A DNA stretch of 64,000 nucleotides, taken from the NCBI RefSeq assembly GCF_003112515.1, contig NZ_BEVZ01000002.1:1860001-1924000 (forward strand). The letters are read 5' to 3'. This stretch comes from Streptomyces fragilis (lineage in GTDB: Bacteria; Actinomycetota; Actinomycetes; Streptomycetales; Streptomycetaceae). The notes beneath the pieces were generated by a model. That model was not told the origin of the DNA and searched no databases. It worked only from the letters and a program-made list of their open reading frames with translations. Below are positions 45,113 through 52,747 of this stretch, piece after piece (position 1 is the first letter of the stretch; each line of letters opens with the position of its first letter). The translations under genes were made by a program, and so were the position numbers.

Positions 45113-46051
45113 CTACCGCGCCTCGGCGAAGCGGGTCAGGTGCTCGTCCGCCAGCCGCACACGGCGCGCGGCCAGCGCCTCCTCGATCTGCTCCACCCGG
45201 CTCACGCCGACGATGGGACCGATCCCCTGGTGCAGGAGCCAGGCCAGCACGACCTGGTTCCGCGTGGCCGACACCTCGCGGGCCACGTCCTCGAGGACGG
45301 CGAGCACCCGGGTGGTGCCGGGATGATCATAGGTCCGCGGGAACGGTTTGTCCGCGCGCACGTAGGACCCCCACAGCAAGGCGCTGTACGCCCACACGGC
45401 GAGGTCCTCCGAGCGGGCGAGGTCGAGGTCCTCCGCCGTGAGCATGCGGTGACCGCCCTCCGCCACCGGCGTCAGCGGGCGCGGCTGGACCAGGGAGTGC
45501 CGCAACTGGAGGGCCGACCACGGCTCGACGCCCTGCTCGCGCGCCAGGGACCGGGCGCGCTCCACGCGCCAGGCGGCGTGGTTCGCCGCCCCGATCCGCA
45601 GCACCGCCCCCTTCGCGACCAGCTCACCGAAGGCGCCGACCGTCTCCTCCAACGGCGTCCCACGGTCCTCGGCGTGGGCCCACAGGAGATCGACGTGGTC
45701 GACCCCCATCCGCCGCAGGCTCCCTTCCACCCCGGCGTGGACGGCGCGGGCGGAGAGCCCCTCGGCGCTCTCCGGCCAGACGTGCGGGACGAGGGGGTTC
45801 TGACGGACCTTGGTCGCGATCCGCACCCGGTCACGCGCCCCCGGCCGGGCCGCCAGCCACGACCCGATGACCCGCTCCGAGGCGCCACCGACGCCGTCGG
45901 GATCGTTCCAGAACGCGTAGCAGTTGGCGGTGTCCAGCCAGACGCCGCCGCCGGCGACGAAGGCGTCGAGGATCGCGAAGGCCCGCTCCGGGGCGACGCG
46001 CGTACCGAAATCCATGGTGCCCAGCACGACGGGCGGTCGGTTGTCGTTCAT
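45113..46051 (-). CDS. Aldo/keto reductase
   Basis: An NADPH-dependent (alpha/beta)8 oxidoreductase of 312 residues. Tetrad residues are in WLDTANCYAFWN (D, Y), IATKVRQNPL (K) and LLWAHAEDRG (H); SALLWGSYV and the closing QVVLAWLLHQGIGPIVGVSRVEQ are typical of the AKR group 11-like branch. The substrate is unknown. The start is ATG 46051 because the predicted transcript begins at about 46052 (MerR-type promoter), which would make it leaderless; an ATG three codons upstream overlaps the -10. Co-transcribed with the MerR regulator. Confidence 0.88.
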   Translation of the reverse strand: MNDNRPPVVLGTMDFGTRVAPERAFAILDAFVAGGGVWLDTANCYAFWNDPDGVGGASERVIGSWLAARPGARDRVRIATKVRQNPLVPHVWPESAEGLSARAVHAGVEGSLRRMGVDHVDLLWAHAEDRGTPLEETVGAFGELVAKGAVLRIGAANHAAWRVERARSLAREQGVEPWSALQLRHSLVQPRPLTPVAEGGHRMLTAEDLDLARSEDLAVWAYSALLWGSYVRADKPFPRTYDHPGTTRVLAVLEDVAREVSATRNQVVLAWLLHQGIGPIVGVSRVEQIEEALAARRVRLADEHLTRFAEAR

Positions 46052-46058
46052 GCCGACC

Positions 46059-46089
46059 ATGCTCGGATCTGGAGCGCGCTCCAGGTCAA
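46059..46089 (-). promoter_or_regulatory. MerR-type promoter of the aldo-keto reductase operon
   Basis: On the minus strand: -35 TTGACC (46089-46084), a 19-bp spacer, -10 GAGCAT (46064-46059). The 16-bp perfect palindrome CTGGAGCGCGCTCCAG (46069-46084) fills the spacer, the usual MerR operator position. Transcription would start within a few bases of the ATG at 46051. Confidence 0.7.
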
Positions 46090-46322
46090 GTGGCCTCGTG
46101 CGGACGGGTGTTCATCTGCCCCGCTGCCTGCCTGCCGCCCGGCCGTCGAGCTCGACGGGCCGGCGCGCTCGGTCGGCCCGCGGGAGATCCCGTGAACTCC
46201 GCCGAAACCCGGGAGCGGCCCGCCCGGGACGGATAGCCTGCCCACTTGAACGATCTTGGAGTGACGGGTGCGGCGCCATCGACCCCCTCGACAGCAGCTG
46301 CAGCACAGGGAGAGGCCGGCAC

Positions 46323-47414
46323 ATGGAGAAGGCTGAACAAGCCCCCGCTCCCGTCCTGATCGGGGCACTCGCCCCACTGTCCGACCCCGGCTGGGCGGAG
46401 GCCGGACGGCACCTGCTGGCCGGGCTGGAACTGGCCGTGGAGGAGGTGAACGCGGACGGCGGCGTCCGGGGAAGTCCGCTGGAGTTGGCCGTCCGGGACA
46501 CCGCTGCCGATCCCGCGCGCGCCGTGGCGGCCGTGGACGACCTGGCGGGCCTGGGCGTCGCCGCGCTGGCGGGGGAGTACCACAGCGTCGTCGCCCGCGC
46601 CGTCGCCGCCAGGGCCGACGCCCTGGGCCTGCCCTTCCTCTGCTCCTCGGCGGTGCTCGACGCGCTCACCGAGCAGCCCGCCGAACACGTCGCCCGTCTC
46701 GCCCCGGCCCAGTCCCGCGGCTGGCGGACCTACGCCGACCTCCTCCTCGCCGCGGGCCACCGCCATGTCACCGTGGCCAGGGAGCCGAGTGCCTACTGGA
46801 CGGCCGGCACCCGCATCCTGCACGACCACCTCACCGCGCACGGCGGCGGCGTCACCGCGCTCGAGCTGCCCGCCCTCACCCCCGCGGACGTCTGCGACGC
46901 CCTCGCCGCGGGCCGGTCGACGGCCCTGCTGCTCCTGCTCGGCCACCCGGAACCGGCGGTGTCCGTCGTCAAGGCCGTGCGCGGCGACCGGCGTCTGACC
47001 GGCCTGCTGATCGGCGCCCCGGCCGGGCAGCCGGAGTTCGCCTCCTGGGTGCGGCTGCTCGGCGGCGACGGCGCCGGCGTCCCCTTCCTGCGCTACCTCC
47101 CCGAACGCCTCGGCCCGCTCGGCAGCCGCGTCGAACAGGCCCTGCGGCTGCGGCTGGACGCCGAGCCCTCCTTCGTCGCCTTCGAGGGGTACGACACCGG
47201 ACTCGTCCTCGCCCACCTCCTCCGGTCCCACGGCGCCGATCCCGCGGCGATCGCCGCCTCCTGGCCGCGGATCGCCGTCGAGGGCTCCCGAGGCGAGATG
47301 CGGTTCACCCGCACCGCGGAGACCGGTGTCTGGCAGTGGACACACCCGCCGGTCCAGGTCGTCGACCGGGATCCGGCGGCACCGGCACGCTTCCGCGTCC
47401 TGCACACCGGCTGA
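46323..47414 (+). CDS. Periplasmic-binding-protein-fold (Peripla_BP_6) protein without signal peptide
   Basis: A 363-residue receptor-like protein with two Rossmann-like lobes. Opening blocks VLIGALAPLSDPGWAEAG, LELAVEEVNADGGVRGSPL and VAALAGEYHSVVARAVAARAD (in pieces) match the branched-chain amino-acid/amide-binding family. Unlike those, the protein has no signal sequence or lipobox, and no ABC permease or ATPase gene is adjacent, so it may be a cytoplasmic sensor like AmiC rather than a transporter component. ATG at 46323 with GGGAGAGG upstream. The ligand is unknown. Confidence 0.75.
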   Translation: MEKAEQAPAPVLIGALAPLSDPGWAEAGRHLLAGLELAVEEVNADGGVRGSPLELAVRDTAADPARAVAAVDDLAGLGVAALAGEYHSVVARAVAARADALGLPFLCSSAVLDALTEQPAEHVARLAPAQSRGWRTYADLLLAAGHRHVTVAREPSAYWTAGTRILHDHLTAHGGGVTALELPALTPADVCDALAAGRSTALLLLLGHPEPAVSVVKAVRGDRRLTGLLIGAPAGQPEFASWVRLLGGDGAGVPFLRYLPERLGPLGSRVEQALRLRLDAEPSFVAFEGYDTGLVLAHLLRSHGADPAAIAASWPRIAVEGSRGEMRFTRTAETGVWQWTHPPVQVVDRDPAAPARFRVLHTG

Positions 47415-47512
47415 GCCGCGGGCGCGCGGAAGACCCCCGCCCCCCGACGCGCCCCTACGCCGCCCCGGACGCTGCTCCCCGGATGCTCCCGGGACGCCGT
47501 CCGGGACGCTGC

Positions 47513-48808
47513 TCAGTGGCCGCGCAGCGGACGGAAGTACCGGTCGAGGGCCCAGTCGGCGATCCGGTGACCCACGCGGTTGCCGACGACGTCGGCCGTG
47601 CGGGTGTGGATGCCCGCGAACACCCGGGCGTCGATCGCGTCACGGTCGTACGGCTTCGCGTAGTCGTAGTGGCGCGTCGTGCCGCCGCGCGTGGAATGGA
47701 CGGTGAGGTCGATCCGGTCGGTACCCAGCAGCCTGGTCATGGTGCCGGTCAGCGCACCCGCGGTGGTCGCGTGACCGCTCAGGTAGTCCGGGTGGGCGGG
47801 CGTCGTCAGCAACGGCTCCCAGCCGCGGTCCGGCGACGTGGTGGGATCGCCGTCCTCGTCCGCGCGGTGGATGGCGGTGATGGGGCGCCAGTTGCCGTAC
47901 CGCAGCTTGGCGTCCCAGGCGGCGATGATGGCGTCGGCCTGGGTGGTGTGCACCGCGGCGTACAGCCTGGCGGTGGAGGCGATGTCCAGCCGGTGCCGGG
48001 CGGCGTGGTCCCCCAGGGCGCCGGGGATGTCCAGTTCGGTGAAGAACCGCGCGGTGTCGGTCTGCGCGGGAGTGCGCCGCGTGCTGTTCCTCGCCCCGAA
48101 CACCCTGACCTCGTCGAGGTCCCGGACGTAGCGGGCGGAGCCCAGCGCCGGCGGCGGGCCGGGGCGGAACATGGCGGGGGAGCGCAGGAGCAGCGGACGC
48201 ATCCGGCCCAGCCAGGCGTTCGAGAAGGGGGCGAACGCCGGCGGGGTGGGGCGCCAGACACCCGGGACCGGCGGCCGGTCGAAGGACACCGGAGCGTTCC
48301 GGCCGTCGTTCGCCCGGAGCTCGACGACGTGGTCCGCCGCGCGCCGCCCGAAGGCGACCCCCTCGCGCTCCGCCCGGCCGTCGGGGATCTTCGCCAGCGT
48401 GTCCTTCAGGGCCGTGTCCAGGCCGGCCGCCGAGTGGGGGAAGTAGTGGGTGAGCAGACGGTGGGCGGCCGCGGCGGCGGCCGCCGCCGACGAGGCGTGA
48501 CGCGGGCCGCGTTCCCGCCAGCGGTACGGCGCGAACCGGCCCTCGATCCCCGTCACGGCGTTGTACACGGCGGTCGCCGCGTAGGCCTCCCAGAAGGCCC
48601 GGTCCGGCGGTGTGCCGTCCACCTCCACGGCGATCGTGTCGGCGGCGGTGCGCATCCAGTCGGAGACCACGGCAGGGTCCCGGCCCGCGGGCGGAGCGGC
48701 CTCCGCCGCGGCGGCGACCGCCGGCGGAAGGGCGGAGGCGAGCACCGCCAGGCCCACGGCCAGCCGGGCCACAGGCGCGGACACGACAGAACTGACTCTC
48801 TTCGTCAT
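47513..48808 (-). CDS. Vanadium-dependent haloperoxidase/PAP2-like secreted protein
   Basis: 431 residues with a signal peptide (1-33, cleavage near AVAAAAE). The fold belongs to the vanadium haloperoxidase/PAP2 superfamily: WDAKLRYGNWRPITAIH carries the K/R-RP oxyanion residues, LTTPAHPDYLSGHATTAGAL the SGH motif, and AGIHTRTADVVGNRVGHRIADWAL the terminal Arg/His helix. These residues bind vanadate or phosphate. Whether it is a haloperoxidase or a phosphatase cannot be decided from sequence alone. ATG at 48808 with GAGGAG upstream. Confidence 0.85.
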   Translation of the reverse strand: MTKRVSSVVSAPVARLAVGLAVLASALPPAVAAAAEAAPPAGRDPAVVSDWMRTAADTIAVEVDGTPPDRAFWEAYAATAVYNAVTGIEGRFAPYRWRERGPRHASSAAAAAAAAHRLLTHYFPHSAAGLDTALKDTLAKIPDGRAEREGVAFGRRAADHVVELRANDGRNAPVSFDRPPVPGVWRPTPPAFAPFSNAWLGRMRPLLLRSPAMFRPGPPPALGSARYVRDLDEVRVFGARNSTRRTPAQTDTARFFTELDIPGALGDHAARHRLDIASTARLYAAVHTTQADAIIAAWDAKLRYGNWRPITAIHRADEDGDPTTSPDRGWEPLLTTPAHPDYLSGHATTAGALTGTMTRLLGTDRIDLTVHSTRGGTTRHYDYAKPYDRDAIDARVFAGIHTRTADVVGNRVGHRIADWALDRYFRPLRGH

Positions 48809-48994
48809 CACGAGGCTCCTCGCACGATTCCCCCGCAGCACTCTGCCCCAGCCCACCAGGTCCGGCACCGCCAGAGGACCGTCGATGGGCCGACGGGGGT
48901 ACCGGCGGACCACGGGCGCAGTACCCCGGCCGCCGATCCGCCCGGCGATCCGGCGCCGATCCGTCCGTCGCCCCGAACTCGGCGTCAGGGGCGG

Positions 48995-49489
48995 TCAGTC
49001 GATCCAGACGAGCACCGCGTCCCCCGCCCGCGCCGCCGCCCGGAAGAAGGCGCCCAGCGCCTCGTAATGACCGGTCACCCAGTCCAGCGGCTCACCCCGC
49101 TCCCAGACGACGCGCGGGTAGACGTCCGCGGCGGCGAGATCCGACGGGCCGACACCCTCGGCGAGGGAGGCGGGCGGGATCCGGCCGAACGCCTCGGCCG
49201 CGACGCGGACCCGCTCGGGCCGGATCAGCCGGGGCGGTCCGTAGCCCCAGTCGTCCGCGCCGGGAAGCACCTCGTCGCCGAACGTGACGTCGACGGGAAA
49301 GCCGGCCCGGTCGAGCAGGAAACCGAGCGCCTGCCAGGTCTTGTCGACGTCGTGGCGGCGCGAGCCGGGCCCGGCGTCCGGCTCCCCTGCGAGAGGCGCG
49401 TCGACGAGCTTCGGCGCCCACCTGGGCTCCCTGACCGCCCGTTCCAGTTCCGCGGGGGACAGACGCGCGTACTCTCCGATCATGCTCAT
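48995..49489 (-). CDS. DUF1877 (YfbM-like) family protein
   Basis: 164 residues. The pattern MIGEYARLSPAELERAV at the start, then DVDKTWQALGFLLDRAG and a central RLIRPERVRVAAEAF, matches DUF1877 proteins such as YfbM. Unknown function. The ATG at 49489 overlaps the upstream gene's stop (ATGA), so the two are translationally coupled, and YfbM-like protein and reductase/acetyltransferase fusion come from one message. Confidence 0.85.
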   Translation of the reverse strand: MSMIGEYARLSPAELERAVREPRWAPKLVDAPLAGEPDAGPGSRRHDVDKTWQALGFLLDRAGFPVDVTFGDEVLPGADDWGYGPPRLIRPERVRVAAEAFGRIPPASLAEGVGPSDLAAADVYPRVVWERGEPLDWVTGHYEALGAFFRAAARAGDAVLVWID

Positions 49490-50622
49490 GCCTGGACGCC
49501 GGAGGCAGGGGCCGACACCAGGGACTCCTCGGCCGGGGCATCTTGCTCCAAGGCCCGCCCCGGCACCTCCTTGGTCAGACGGACGGTGTCCTCCTCGTCG
49601 GGGCAGGGCGCCACCTGGTACCCCTCGCTGCGGTAGAGGCGGATGTTGCCCTCGCTGCGGGCGCCGGTGTGGAGCACCAGGGTGTCGCACCCCGGCTCGG
49701 CCTGGCCCTCCCCGACGCGCAGCAGCCACCGGCCGAGTCCGCGTCCCCGCAGGTCCGGTGCGACGGCGAGCCGCCCCACGTGCCACTCCTCGCCGGTCCG
49801 CCGGGCCCGGACCATGCCGAGCAGCCGGCCGTCGCGCCACAGTCCGGTGGTGTGCCAGGCCCCCAGCCACTCGCGCACCTGCTCCGGCGACTCCCGCAGA
49901 GCCGGAACGGCCAGGCTGTCGTTGGCGAGGGCCTCGTCCACCCAGCAGCAGCGCTGCAGCACCGTCACCTCGCCTGCGTCCTCGGGCGTCAGCCGCCGCA
50001 GGTAGGAACCCGGCAGCGGACCGTCCTGCACGCCGGAGCGGGACTTCTCGCGCAGCGGGCGCAGCGCGTGCGAGACGCGGACCAGCTCGTCCAGGACGCC
50101 CACCGCCGCCCCCGAGAGCGCCGGGGCGGGGCGGACGCGCCCGTCCTCGACGGCGTCGTCGATGCGTATCGCGACCGTGGAGCCGAGCGGGACCAGTCGC
50201 AGGGTGGTCACCACCTGCTTGGCGTGCTGCACCGCCCGCGTGCCCGCGGAGGTGTGGCCGTAGCTGACGAAGCCCATCGGCTTCCACGCCCACTCCCGGG
50301 TCAGGTAGTCGAGCGCATTCTTGAAGGCGGCGGGCATCCCGTAGTTGTACTCCGGAGTGACCACGAGGAAGCCGTCCGCGCGGTCCACGAGCGCGCTCCA
50401 GCGACGGGTGTGCTCGTGGGCGTACAGACCGGAGGCGGGTTCCTGCTCCTCGTCCAGGAAGGGCAGGGCGAGGTCGGCCAGGGACACGGGCACCAGCTCC
50501 ACGCCGAGTTCGGCGGCCCGTGCGCCGACCGCCTCGGTCAGCCACGTGCCGACCGCGGGGCCCAAGGCGCCGGGACGGGTGCTGCAGACGAGGACGAGGA
50601 CGCGGATCGTTTTCGTTGTCAT
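49486..50622 (-). CDS. NADPH-dependent FMN reductase fused to a GNAT acetyltransferase
   Basis: 378 residues in two domains. N-terminal flavodoxin-like reductase (1-190): VLVLVCSTRPGALGP (phosphate loop at 13-18), VVTPEYNYGMPAAFKNALDYL (isoalloxazine contact, 88-108), in short pieces. C-terminal GNAT (about 206-350): LRRLTPEDAGEVTVLQR, AVAPDLRGRGLGRWLL (acetyl-CoA loop 287-301) and LHTGARSEGNIRLYRSEGYQV. The two domains are normally separate proteins. ATG at 50622 is divergent from a MarR gene 30 bases away, which probably represses it. Confidence 0.88.
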   Translation of the reverse strand: MTTKTIRVLVLVCSTRPGALGPAVGTWLTEAVGARAAELGVELVPVSLADLALPFLDEEQEPASGLYAHEHTRRWSALVDRADGFLVVTPEYNYGMPAAFKNALDYLTREWAWKPMGFVSYGHTSAGTRAVQHAKQVVTTLRLVPLGSTVAIRIDDAVEDGRVRPAPALSGAAVGVLDELVRVSHALRPLREKSRSGVQDGPLPGSYLRRLTPEDAGEVTVLQRCCWVDEALANDSLAVPALRESPEQVREWLGAWHTTGLWRDGRLLGMVRARRTGEEWHVGRLAVAPDLRGRGLGRWLLRVGEGQAEPGCDTLVLHTGARSEGNIRLYRSEGYQVAPCPDEEDTVRLTKEVPGRALEQDAPAEESLVSAPASGVQA

Positions 50623-50660
50623 GGAAATGAAAGCTAGGTGTAGATTGGTTCCATGTCAAC
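50615..50660. promoter_or_regulatory. Inverted repeat over both start codons of the reductase and marR
   Basis: GTTGTCATGGAA at 50615-50626 and TTCCATGTCAAC at 50649-50660 are complementary at 11 of 12 positions. Each arm covers one gene's ATG. The gap between start codons is only 30 bases, so the divergent promoters must overlap the genes and messages are probably leaderless or nearly so. A dyad here suits MarR autoregulation. Confidence 0.5.
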
Positions 50661-51120
50661 GAACGAGTCGCAGGAAGCCGTCAACTGGCTGAATCACGAC
50701 GAGGAGCGGGCCTGGAGGTCGTATCGGCGCATGGTGCTCGCCGTACAGGCGGCCACTGCCCGCGACCTGGCCGACGTGGGGCTCTCCGAACCCGACTACG
50801 AGGTGCTGAGCACGTTGTCCGAGCTGCCCGGACGCACCAGCACCCTGCGGGCGCAGGCCGCCAAGATGCACTGGTCGCGCAGCCGGCTCTCCCGGCACGC
50901 CACCCGCATGGAGGCGCGCGGCCTGCTGCGGCGCGAACCGGATCCCGCGGACGGCCGGAGCTGCTTCCTGGTGCTGACCGACCACGGGATGCAGACCCTC
51001 GAGACGGCGGCCCCCGCCCATCTCGCCTCGGTGCGGCGCCACTTCGTGGACCGCCTCACCCCCGAGGACCTCCGCGCGCTCGAACGCGTCGCGGACAAAC
51101 TGCGGGACGACGACGACTGA
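50653..51120 (+). CDS. MarR family transcriptional regulator
   Basis: 155 residues with a winged HTH: LSEPDYEVLSTLSELPGRTST, KMHWSRSRLSRHATRMEARGLLRREPDPADGR (in pieces, recognition helix and wing), LTDHGMQTLETAAPAHLA. Dimerisation helices at both ends. Divergent from the FMN reductase/GNAT fusion with a 30-base gap, so it most likely controls that gene and itself, responding to an unknown phenolic or electrophilic ligand. ATG at 50653 has no ribosome site, consistent with leaderless translation. Confidence 0.9.
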   Translation: MSTNESQEAVNWLNHDEERAWRSYRRMVLAVQAATARDLADVGLSEPDYEVLSTLSELPGRTSTLRAQAAKMHWSRSRLSRHATRMEARGLLRREPDPADGRSCFLVLTDHGMQTLETAAPAHLASVRRHFVDRLTPEDLRALERVADKLRDDDD

Positions 51121-51206
51121 CCGGCGACCGGGAGACGCTACGTCCTACGCGGCCGCGGCGAGGTGGGGGAGGGCAAGCCCGAGCCGGCCCGAGGGCCGCG
51201 AGCCGT

Positions 51207-51287
51207 GCCGGTATGCCGATACCGGCGGGCGGACGGGCAGGGCAGTGCAGGACGGGCAGGGCAGCGCAGGGGGCGCAGGGCAGCGCC
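51207..51287. repeat. Hairpin and 19-bp direct repeats after marR
   Basis: Stem GCCGGTAT/ATACCGGC (51207-51226, 4-base loop) is a likely terminator for the convergent genes. It is followed by GACGGGCAGGGCAGTGCAG (51232-51250), the near-identical 51251-51269 and a divergent third unit. They fill part of the 287-base gap; the rest shows nothing. Confidence 0.65.
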
Positions 51288-51407
51288 ACCTGGGCCTGGC
51301 CGGCCGCCCCGTGCCGCAGTGGACCCGCCTCGGCGCCGCCCCGGTCCGGCTCTTCGGCCGGAACGGCCCCCACCACCGGCCCGTTCCTCGCGGCGGGCCC
51401 GGTCTGC

Positions 51408-52424
51408 TCAGGAGGACTCCCGGACCACCAACTCGGTGGGGAGCGTCACCTGCTGCCGCCGTGCGCCGCCTTCGGCGATCTCGTCGAGCAGGATCCGCGC
51501 CATCGTCCGCCCGACCTCCTCCACCGGCTGACGCACCGTCGACAGCGGCGGATTGGTGTGCCGGGCGAGGACGGAGTCCTCGAAACCGACCACCGCGACG
51601 TCCTCCGGCACCCGGCGCCCGTGGGCGCGCAGTTCGGCCAGGGCGCCGACGGCCATCAGGTCGGACGCGGCGAAGACCGCGTCCAGCTCCGGCGCCCGTT
51701 CAAGAAGCGAACGCATCGCTCGGCGGCCGCCCTCCTCCGAGAAGTCCCCGGGCTCGACCAGCGACTCGTCGGCCTCGCGTCCCGCCAGCTCGTGCGCACG
51801 GCGCCAGCCGGCGAGCCGGCTGCGGCCCACGTCCATGTCCAGGTCCCCGGTGATCGTCGCGACGCGCTCGCGGCCGCCGCGCACCAGGTGCTCGACCGCC
51901 GCCGTCGCGCCCCCGATGTTGTCCGAGGTGACGTAGCTCAGCCGCTCGTCCTCACCGCGGCGGCCGGCCAGCACGGTGGGCAGGCCCATCTCCTCCAGCA
52001 TGGCCGCGACCCTCTCCTGGGCCCGCACCGATACCAGCAGCACCCCGTCGACCCGTCGCGTCACGATCGAGGTGGTCAGCTGGTCCCGCTCCAACTGGTC
52101 GCGCACCAGCACCAGTTGGAGCTGGGTGCGGGTCTCGGTCAGTGCTCCGCTGACTCCGCGGATCAACGCCGCGAAGAACGGCTCCGACCCCAGCCGGCTC
52201 TCCGACTCGGGGATCACCAGGGCCACCGCCTCGGTCCGGCTGGTCACCAGACCCCGGGCGACCGAGTTCGGGACGTAGTTCAGCTCCTTGATCGCCCGCA
52301 GCACCCTCTCCCGCGCGTCGGCGCTCACCAGTTCCGACCCGTTGAGGACACGGGAGACCGTCGTCCGCCCCACCCCGGCTCGGGCGGCGACGGTCTTGAT
52401 CGTGGGCGGACGGCCCTCTGACAT
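51408..52424 (-). CDS. LacI family repressor of the beta-glucoside ABC operon (CebR-like paralogue)
   Basis: 338 residues. HTH TIKTVAARAGVGRTTVSRVL (8-27) with hinge LNYVPNSVARGL, then a ligand-binding domain resembling CebR (ALVIPESESRLGSEPFFAALI, LLVSVRAQERVAAMLEEMG, AVVGFEDSVLARHTNPPLSTVRQP in pieces). Transcribed divergently from the binding-protein gene across a region with two TGGGAACGTTCCCA palindromes, its likely operators. The HTH and operator differ slightly from canonical CebR (TGGGAGCGCTCCCA), so it may be a paralogue tuned to another beta-glucoside. ATG at 52424. Confidence 0.9.
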   Translation of the reverse strand: MSEGRPPTIKTVAARAGVGRTTVSRVLNGSELVSADARERVLRAIKELNYVPNSVARGLVTSRTEAVALVIPESESRLGSEPFFAALIRGVSGALTETRTQLQLVLVRDQLERDQLTTSIVTRRVDGVLLVSVRAQERVAAMLEEMGLPTVLAGRRGEDERLSYVTSDNIGGATAAVEHLVRGGRERVATITGDLDMDVGRSRLAGWRRAHELAGREADESLVEPGDFSEEGGRRAMRSLLERAPELDAVFAASDLMAVGALAELRAHGRRVPEDVAVVGFEDSVLARHTNPPLSTVRQPVEEVGRTMARILLDEIAEGGARRQQVTLPTELVVRESS

Positions 52425-52568
52425 GCGGTTCTCCCTCGGTGGCCGCGGCGACGGCCACGGACATGATCGCCGCAATTGTGGCAGACGCGGGGCCGTTCCC
52501 GACCCCGGGGGAACGCATGGCCCCGTGAACGGCGTGAAGGGTTCCGGAAACAAGTTGGTTTCACGTTA

Positions 52569-52574
52569 TTGACA
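52569..52574 (+). promoter_or_regulatory. Candidate -35 box TTGACA of the beta-glucoside operon
   Basis: A perfect TTGACA at 52569-52574. The -10 is weak (GAGTGT near 52592). Transcription would start close to 52604, directly before the operators at 52610-52645, so the repressor would block initiation or early elongation. Confidence 0.4.
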
Positions 52575-52609
52575 TGTGCCGCCGTTGGCACGAGTGTTCC
52601 ATCCGTCGG

Positions 52610-52645
52610 TGGGAACGTTCCCACCTCGCGTTGGGAACGTTCCCA
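52610..52645. promoter_or_regulatory. Tandem LacI-type operators TGGGAACGTTCCCA
   Basis: Two perfect 14-bp palindromes at 52610-52623 and 52632-52645, 22 bases apart (two helical turns), 100-140 bases before the binding-protein start. They differ from the CebR box only in the central four bases (AACGTT here against AGCGCT). Confidence 0.88.
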
Positions 52646-52747
52646 CCCGGTGAAACGGCACGTTCCTCCCGGATCGTCCCACTTGCCGTGGTCCTACAGG
52701 ACTCGTAACTCCGGTGCGTCAGCGCCGTCGCTTGGAGGAAAAGAAAC

